10,105 nucleotides of DNA from Gammaproteobacteria bacterium (GTDB lineage: Bacteria > Pseudomonadota > Gammaproteobacteria > SZUA-229), in assembly GCA_011321985.1 (NCBI GenBank), contig DROB01000186.1, forward strand, positions 1 through 10,105, written 5' to 3'. Positions 6,110 through 10,105 of this stretch are shown piece after piece. Every line of letters begins with the position of its first letter. Position 1 is the first letter of the stretch. The notes under the pieces are model-generated. The model did no database searches, was not told the DNA's origin, and saw nothing but the letters and a program-made list of their open reading frames with translations. The position numbers were made by a program, and so were the translations under genes.

Positions 6110-7234
6110 ACCACTGCCGTATTAGCGCTTGAAGATGGGAGCTTGTTTTATGGCAAGTCCATTGGCGTTTCCGGTGAAACCATCGGTGAAGTGGTATTTA
6201 ATACAGCGATGACAGGGTATCAGGAGATCCTCACTGACCCCTCCTATAGCAAACAGATCGTTACCCTGACCTATCCCCATATCGGCAATGTCGGCACCTG
6301 TGCGGGCGATGAAGAGGCTGATGGTATTCATGCCAGTGGTCTGGTTATCCGCGATAGTGCTATGGTGATGAGTAACTGGCGTAGCGAAAAAAGCCTTCAC
6401 GATTACCTCGTCGAAAATAATACGGTTGCCATTTCGGATATCGATACCCGCCGCCTGACCCGGCTACTGCGAGATAAAGGCGCGATGAGCGGTTGCATAA
6501 TGGCGGCTGATACCATCGATGATACTGATGTTATTGCTCGAGCACAATCATTTGCCGGCCTGAAAGGGATGGATCTGGCTAAAGAAGTTACCGTTGCTGA
6601 ACCTTACCCATGGACTGAAAGTGTATGGAGTCTGGAAATCAATCAGGCTGCTGAAGCTGCAAGTTCCAGGTTTAAAGTGGTCGCCTATGATTATGGTGTA
6701 AAGCGTAATATCCTGCGTATGTTGGTTGACCGGGGCTGCGACGTGACCGTGGTACCGGCTAAAACATCAGCCAATGATGTGCTGGCGATGAAGCCGGACG
6801 GTGTGTTTCTGTCCAATGGGCCGGGTGATCCTGAACCCTGTGATTATGCTATCGCTGCGATTAAAGCCATTTTGGAGACAGATACCCCGACTTTTGGTAT
6901 CTGTCTGGGACATCAACTACTGGCGTTAGCCTGTGGCGCAAAAACACAAAAGATGAAATTCGGGCATCATGGAGCTAACCACCCGGTGCAGGATCTGGCG
7001 ACCAAAAAAGTCATGATAACCAGCCAGAACCACGGCTTTGCCGTAGATGAAGACAGCCTGCCGGATAACCTGGAAGCTACCTATCGCTCACTTTTCGATG
7101 GTTCCCTGCAGGGCATACACCGTACTGACAAACCAGCCTTCGGTTTTCAGGGACACCCTGAAGCCAGCCCTGGGCCACACGATATCGCACCGGTGTTTGA
7201 TCACTTTATTGCGTTGATGAAGAGCCGAGATTAA
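6107..7234 (+). CDS. carA: Carbamoyl-phosphate synthase small (glutaminase) subunit
   Basis: A 375-aa glutamine amidotransferase subunit that hydrolyses glutamine and channels ammonia to CarB for carbamoyl phosphate, the shared precursor of pyrimidines and arginine. The N-terminal CarA-specific domain includes GEVVFNTAMTGYQEILTDPS (27-46) and the ISDIDTRRLTRLLRDKGAM stretch (109-127). The class I amidotransferase domain begins near VVAYDYGVKRNILR (191-204). The nucleophile is Cys266 in FGICLGHQLLALA, and His350 and Glu352 in GHPEASPGPHD complete the triad; all catalytic residues are present. The length matches E. coli CarA (382 aa) within a few residues, and the C terminus is intact despite the inserted element that begins 7 bp after the stop. 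Translation starts at UUG. The adjacent carB downstream is normally its operon partner, only tens of bases away, but here the gap is 599 bp. Confidence 0.98.
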   Translation: MTTAVLALEDGSLFYGKSIGVSGETIGEVVFNTAMTGYQEILTDPSYSKQIVTLTYPHIGNVGTCAGDEEADGIHASGLVIRDSAMVMSNWRSEKSLHDYLVENNTVAISDIDTRRLTRLLRDKGAMSGCIMAADTIDDTDVIARAQSFAGLKGMDLAKEVTVAEPYPWTESVWSLEINQAAEAASSRFKVVAYDYGVKRNILRMLVDRGCDVTVVPAKTSANDVLAMKPDGVFLSNGPGDPEPCDYAIAAIKAILETDTPTFGICLGHQLLALACGAKTQKMKFGHHGANHPVQDLATKKVMITSQNHGFAVDEDSLPDNLEATYRSLFDGSLQGIHRTDKPAFGFQGHPEASPGPHDIAPVFDHFIALMKSRD

Positions 7235-7241
7235 AACTGAT

Positions 7242-7301
7242 TTTTGCCGCGAAGGATGTGCCCGAGCGAAGCGACAAATGCCCTTGGGGTGCAAAGAGCG
7301 C
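7242..7301. repeat. Left terminal inverted repeat of the cassette
   Basis: It begins TTTTGCCGCGAAGGA and ends GCAAAGAGCGC. It matches the reverse complement of 7743-7802 at 59 of 60 positions. The only difference is T7257 opposite G7787, which still pairs as U-G in a + strand transcript. Similarity continues more weakly to about 7308. It starts 7 bp after the carA stop. T7257 also creates an ATG (7256-7258) in frame with the nuclease gene that has no equivalent in the right arm. Confidence 0.97.
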
Positions 7302-7342
7302 GAAGAAAAACAAATTTTATTGCAAAACCAGGGAGGGTTTAT

Positions 7343-7732
7343 ATGTCTTTTGGAAAAAGGCTAAGCGAACAGGTTATTGGTTGTGCTCAAAACGTGAGTC
7401 GTGAGCTTGGTACGGGTTTTTTAGAGATTGTGTATGAAAACGCATTAGCACTGGAGCTGGAAGAAAAGGGTATTTTGTTTGAGAAACAGAGCTCGCTTGA
7501 TATTTACTATAAGAATCAATCAATAGGTCAGTACAAAGCTGATTTTATTATTGAAGATAAGTTGATCATTGAATTAAAAGCTGCTTCAGCATTTAATGAC
7601 AGGCACAAAGCGCAGGTATTGAATTACCTTCGAGCTAGCGGGTTACATGTGGGGTTGTTGCTGAATTTTGGTATGCCACGTCTAGGAATACAGAGAATAG
7701 TCTGGAAATATAATGAAACAAATAATATTTAA
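7343..7732 (+). CDS. GxxExxY-family protein (PD-(D/E)XK nuclease fold)
   Basis: A 129-aa protein of the GxxExxY family, a small branch of the PD-(D/E)XK nuclease superfamily whose biological role is not established. The naming motif is at G25-E28-Y31 (GTGFLEIVY). The predicted active site is Asp67 in YKADFII, followed by Glu77 and Lys79 in IIELKA, the D...ExK layout of these nucleases. HKAQVLNYLR (88-97, with Gln91) and LHVGLLLNFG (101-110) complete the fold. The start is the ATG at 7343, with a strong Shine-Dalgarno GGGAGGG (7331-7337) and the normal family N terminus MSFGKRLSEQVIGCAQ. The frame stays open upstream through the left repeat to 7244, but that extension encodes the repeat and is unlikely to be native. 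The gene is AT-rich compared with carA and carB and is enclosed by inverted repeats. No frameshift or truncation is seen. Confidence 0.92.
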   Translation: MSFGKRLSEQVIGCAQNVSRELGTGFLEIVYENALALELEEKGILFEKQSSLDIYYKNQSIGQYKADFIIEDKLIIELKAASAFNDRHKAQVLNYLRASGLHVGLLLNFGMPRLGIQRIVWKYNETNNI

Positions 7733-7742
7733 AGCTTTTTTT

Positions 7743-7802
7743 GCGCTCTTTGCACCCCAAGGGCATTTGTCGCTTCGCTCGGGCACGTCCTTCGCGGCAA
7801 AA
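7743..7802. repeat. Right terminal inverted repeat of the cassette
   Basis: The complement of the left arm, reading GCGCTCTTTGC at its inner end and CGCGGCAAAA at its outer end. It starts 10 bp after the nuclease stop codon, behind a run of seven T (7736-7742). Its outer end is followed directly by TTGTTTTT (7803-7810), so a + strand transcript would carry a long stem and then a U-rich tract. carB starts 31 bp further on. Confidence 0.97.
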
Positions 7803-7833
7803 TTGTTTTTGAAAGTTCCTTTGTGGAAAAAAT

Positions 7834-10105
7834 ATGCCTAAAAGACAAGACATAAACAGCGTTTTAATCATCGGTGCAGGGCCTATCGTTATCGGTCAGG
7901 CCTGTGAATTCGATTATTCCGGTGCGCAGGCATGTAAAGCATTGAGAGAAGAAGGCATACGTGTCATCCTGGTGAATTCGAACCCGGCGACAATCATGAC
8001 CGATCCCGAGACCGCCGATGCAACCTACATCGAGCCCATCACCTGGCAGACGGTTGCAGCCATTATCGAAAAAGAAAAGCCGGATGTGCTGCTGCCGACC
8101 ATGGGTGGGCAGACGGCATTGAACTGTGCACTCGATCTGGATCGCGAGGGTATCCTCGAGAAATTTGGTGTCGAGATGATCGGTGCCAGTAAAGATGCTA
8201 TCGACATGGCGGAGGATCGTGAGCGTTTCAAGATAGCGATGGAAGAGCTGGGTCTGGATATGCCTCGTGCCGCCATCGCGCACAGCATGGAAGAGGCCTA
8301 TCAGGTGCAGGCGCAGGTCGGTTACCCGACCATTATCCGTCCTTCATTCACCATGGGCGGCAGCGGTGGCGGCATCGCTTATAACCGCGATGAATTCGAA
8401 GAGATCTGTCGGCGAGGCCTGGATCTGTCTCCGGTCAATGAATTGCTGGTCGAAGAATCGATCACCGGCTGGAAAGAATATGAGATGGAGGTGGTGCGTG
8501 ATAAAAATGATAATTGCATCATCATCTGCTCCATCGAAAATCTGGATCCTATGGGTATCCATACCGGTGACTCGATCACAGTGGCACCTGCGCAGACACT
8601 CACCGATAAAGAATACCAGCGTATGCGTGATGCCTCGATCGCGGTGCTGCGCAAGATCGGTGTTGAAACAGGGGGCTCCAACGTGCAGTTTTCGGTGAAT
8701 CCTGAAGACGGGCGTATGACCATCATCGAGATGAATCCACGGGTCTCACGTTCATCGGCACTGGCATCGAAAGCCACCGGTTTTCCTATCGCAAAGATCG
8801 CCGCCAAACTGGCGATCGGTTACACCCTGGATGAACTGCAGAATGAGATTACCGGCGGTGCGACACCGGCCTCGTTCGAGCCTACCATCGATTATGTGGT
8901 CACCAAGATACCCAGATTCACCTTCGAGAAATTTCCGCAGGCCGAAAACCGTCTGACCACACAGATGAAATCGGTGGGTGAGGTCATGGCGATAGGGCGC
9001 ACCTTCCAGGAATCTCTGCAAAAAGCCCTGCGTGGGCTGGAAGTGGATATCGATGGTCTGAGTCCGGTGCTGGACCCTGAGATGGCCGAAGATGAGATCG
9101 AATCTTTTCTCAACCAGGAGTTAAGTCTGGCTGGGGCTGATCGTTTACTGTATGTCGGTGATGCGTATCGTCGGGGTTATTCGAACGAAAAAATGTTTGA
9201 TCTAACAAAGATCGATCCCTGGTTTTTAGTACAGATAGAAGACCTGATAAAAGAAGAATTATCTCTGGTGGGCAGAACGCTGGACGGTCTTTCTAAAGAT
9301 GAGCTGTATCAGCTCAAGCGCAAGGGTTTCTCAGACAGCCGCATCGCTGGATTGCTCGGTATCGAGCAGAGGGCGGTACGCGAATACCGTCATTCGCTGG
9401 CCATTCGTCCGGTCTTTAAGCGTGTGGATACCTGTGCAGCAGAATTTTCCACTGCGACGGCTTATATGTATTCCAGCTACGAGGAAGAATGCGAAGCGGC
9501 GGTGGATGAACGGGATAAAATCGTCGTTCTGGGCGGTGGTCCCAACCGTATCGGTCAGGGCATCGAATTTGATTATTGTTGTGTGCACGCCGCGTTCGCC
9601 ATGCGAGAAGACGGTTATGAAACCATCATGATCAACTGTAATCCAGAGACCGTATCCACCGATTACGATACCTCCGATCGTCTGTATTTTGAGCCATTGA
9701 CATTAGAAGATGTGCTCGAAGTGCTGGATAAAGAAAGGCCTAAAGGTGTCATCGTGCAGTATGGTGGGCAGACACCACTGAAACTGGCACGTGACCTGGA
9801 AGCTGCCGGTGTACCGGTTATCGGCACCACGCCAGACTGTATCGATCTGGCGGAAGACCGTGAGCGCTTCCAGCAGGTGATCAATGAGTTAGGCTTGAAA
9901 CAACCGCCAAACCGTCTGGCTTCTTCGACTGAAGAAGCGGTCAAGGGTGCGCAGGAGATCGGTTTCCCACTGGTGGTTCGTCCATCCTATGTCCTGGGTG
10001 GGCGTGCGATGGAGATCGTCTACAACGAAGCGGATCTTAAGTTCTACATGAAAAATGCGGTCAGTGTCTCTAACGATGCACCGGTATTGCTCGACCGTTT
10101 CCTCG
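7834..10105 (+). CDS. carB: Carbamoyl-phosphate synthase large subunit (3' end outside window)
   Basis: The first 757 codons of the synthetase subunit, which makes carbamoyl phosphate from bicarbonate, ammonia and two ATP. The frame is open from the ATG at 7834 to the window edge; E. coli CarB is about 1073 aa, so roughly 70% is present. The start MPKRQDINSVLIIGAGPIVI is nearly that of E. coli. The first ATP-grasp half includes NPATIMTDPE, MGGQTALNCAL, IRPSFTMGGSGGGIAYN and EMNPRVSRSSALASKATG (near codons 299-316). The oligomerisation region follows. The second synthetase half begins at RVDTCAAEFSTATAYMYSSYEEE and contains VLGGGPNRIGQGIEFDYCC, NPETVSTDYDTSDRLYFEP, VQYGGQTPLKLA and VRPSYVLGGRAMEIVY. 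The start has only a modest GGA six bases upstream. It should be co-transcribed with carA, but the inserted cassette places a 60-bp inverted-repeat arm between them. Confidence 0.98.
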   Translation, partial: MPKRQDINSVLIIGAGPIVIGQACEFDYSGAQACKALREEGIRVILVNSNPATIMTDPETADATYIEPITWQTVAAIIEKEKPDVLLPTMGGQTALNCALDLDREGILEKFGVEMIGASKDAIDMAEDRERFKIAMEELGLDMPRAAIAHSMEEAYQVQAQVGYPTIIRPSFTMGGSGGGIAYNRDEFEEICRRGLDLSPVNELLVEESITGWKEYEMEVVRDKNDNCIIICSIENLDPMGIHTGDSITVAPAQTLTDKEYQRMRDASIAVLRKIGVETGGSNVQFSVNPEDGRMTIIEMNPRVSRSSALASKATGFPIAKIAAKLAIGYTLDELQNEITGGATPASFEPTIDYVVTKIPRFTFEKFPQAENRLTTQMKSVGEVMAIGRTFQESLQKALRGLEVDIDGLSPVLDPEMAEDEIESFLNQELSLAGADRLLYVGDAYRRGYSNEKMFDLTKIDPWFLVQIEDLIKEELSLVGRTLDGLSKDELYQLKRKGFSDSRIAGLLGIEQRAVREYRHSLAIRPVFKRVDTCAAEFSTATAYMYSSYEEECEAAVDERDKIVVLGGGPNRIGQGIEFDYCCVHAAFAMREDGYETIMINCNPETVSTDYDTSDRLYFEPLTLEDVLEVLDKERPKGVIVQYGGQTPLKLARDLEAAGVPVIGTTPDCIDLAEDRERFQQVINELGLKQPPNRLASSTEEAVKGAQEIGFPLVVRPSYVLGGRAMEIVYNEADLKFYMKNAVSVSNDAPVLLDRFL

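Larger units (their letters stand above)
7242..7802. mobile_element. Inverted-repeat-bounded GxxExxY nuclease cassette (putative mobile element)
   Basis: A 561-bp unit sits in the carA-carB spacer. It consists of two 60-bp terminal inverted repeats and one gene for a small PD-(D/E)XK-fold protein. Removing it would leave a 38-bp carA-carB spacer, close to what is normal for this operon. The gene inside is more AT-rich than carA and carB. There is no transposase and no obvious target-site duplication: the flanks read AACTGAT on the left and TTGTTTT on the right. It may be moved by the encoded nuclease-fold protein, by a factor elsewhere in the genome, or by recombination. The structure is seen directly; mobility is inferred from the repeats, the insertion position and the composition. 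Confidence 0.6.

Noticed and set aside
7235..7809. Target-site duplication flanking the nuclease cassette
   Set aside because: Left (AACTGAT) and right (TTGTTTT) flanks share no direct repeat of useful length.
7635..7871. Minus-strand open frame through the right repeat arm
   Set aside because: It is the antisense of the nuclease gene end, the repeat and the start of carB; its sequence is dictated by those features.
8025..9944. Several minus-strand and shifted frames inside carB
   Set aside because: The carB frame is continuous and highly conserved here; the others are shadows of it caused by its GC-biased codons.

Overview
The window reads as a gammaproteobacterial chromosome. CarA and CarB resemble the Escherichia coli proteins along their whole visible length, and the tRNA-Glu is close to the enterobacterial one. 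I cannot name a genus. Coding is entirely on the + strand, with no sign of CRISPR, prophage or a classical transposase.

Region 1 (1-5642) is an exopolysaccharide locus. It holds the 3' end of a GT4-type glycosyltransferase, an FkbM-family methyltransferase, a WcaI-like glycosyltransferase, a WcaJ-type undecaprenyl-phosphate sugar-1-phosphate transferase and, after a 309-bp gap, a Wzz-like chain-length/co-polymerase protein. WcaJ would start the lipid-linked repeat unit, the glycosyltransferases extend it, the methyltransferase may decorate it, and the Wzz-like protein would set polymer length. The first three genes are packed tightly and are visibly AT-rich, as is common in transferred surface-polysaccharide loci.

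Region 2 (5643-6106) is non-coding for protein. It carries a tRNA-Glu(UUC) with encoded CCA, a good sigma-70 promoter with a GC-rich discriminator upstream of it, and a strong intrinsic terminator downstream. A candidate extended -10 promoter for carA follows the terminator.

Region 3 (6107-10105) holds carA and the first 757 codons of carB, the two subunits of carbamoyl-phosphate synthetase for pyrimidine and arginine synthesis. carA starts at a UUG codon with a strong Shine-Dalgarno.

The most unusual feature lies between carA and carB. It is a 561-bp unit (7242-7802) made of two 60-bp inverted repeats, 59/60 identical, around a single small gene for a GxxExxY-family PD-(D/E)XK nuclease-fold protein. 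It looks like a compact mobile or selfish cassette inserted into the spacer of an essential operon without damaging either reading frame. Its transcript could fold into a very long stem that ends in a U-rich tract just before carB.
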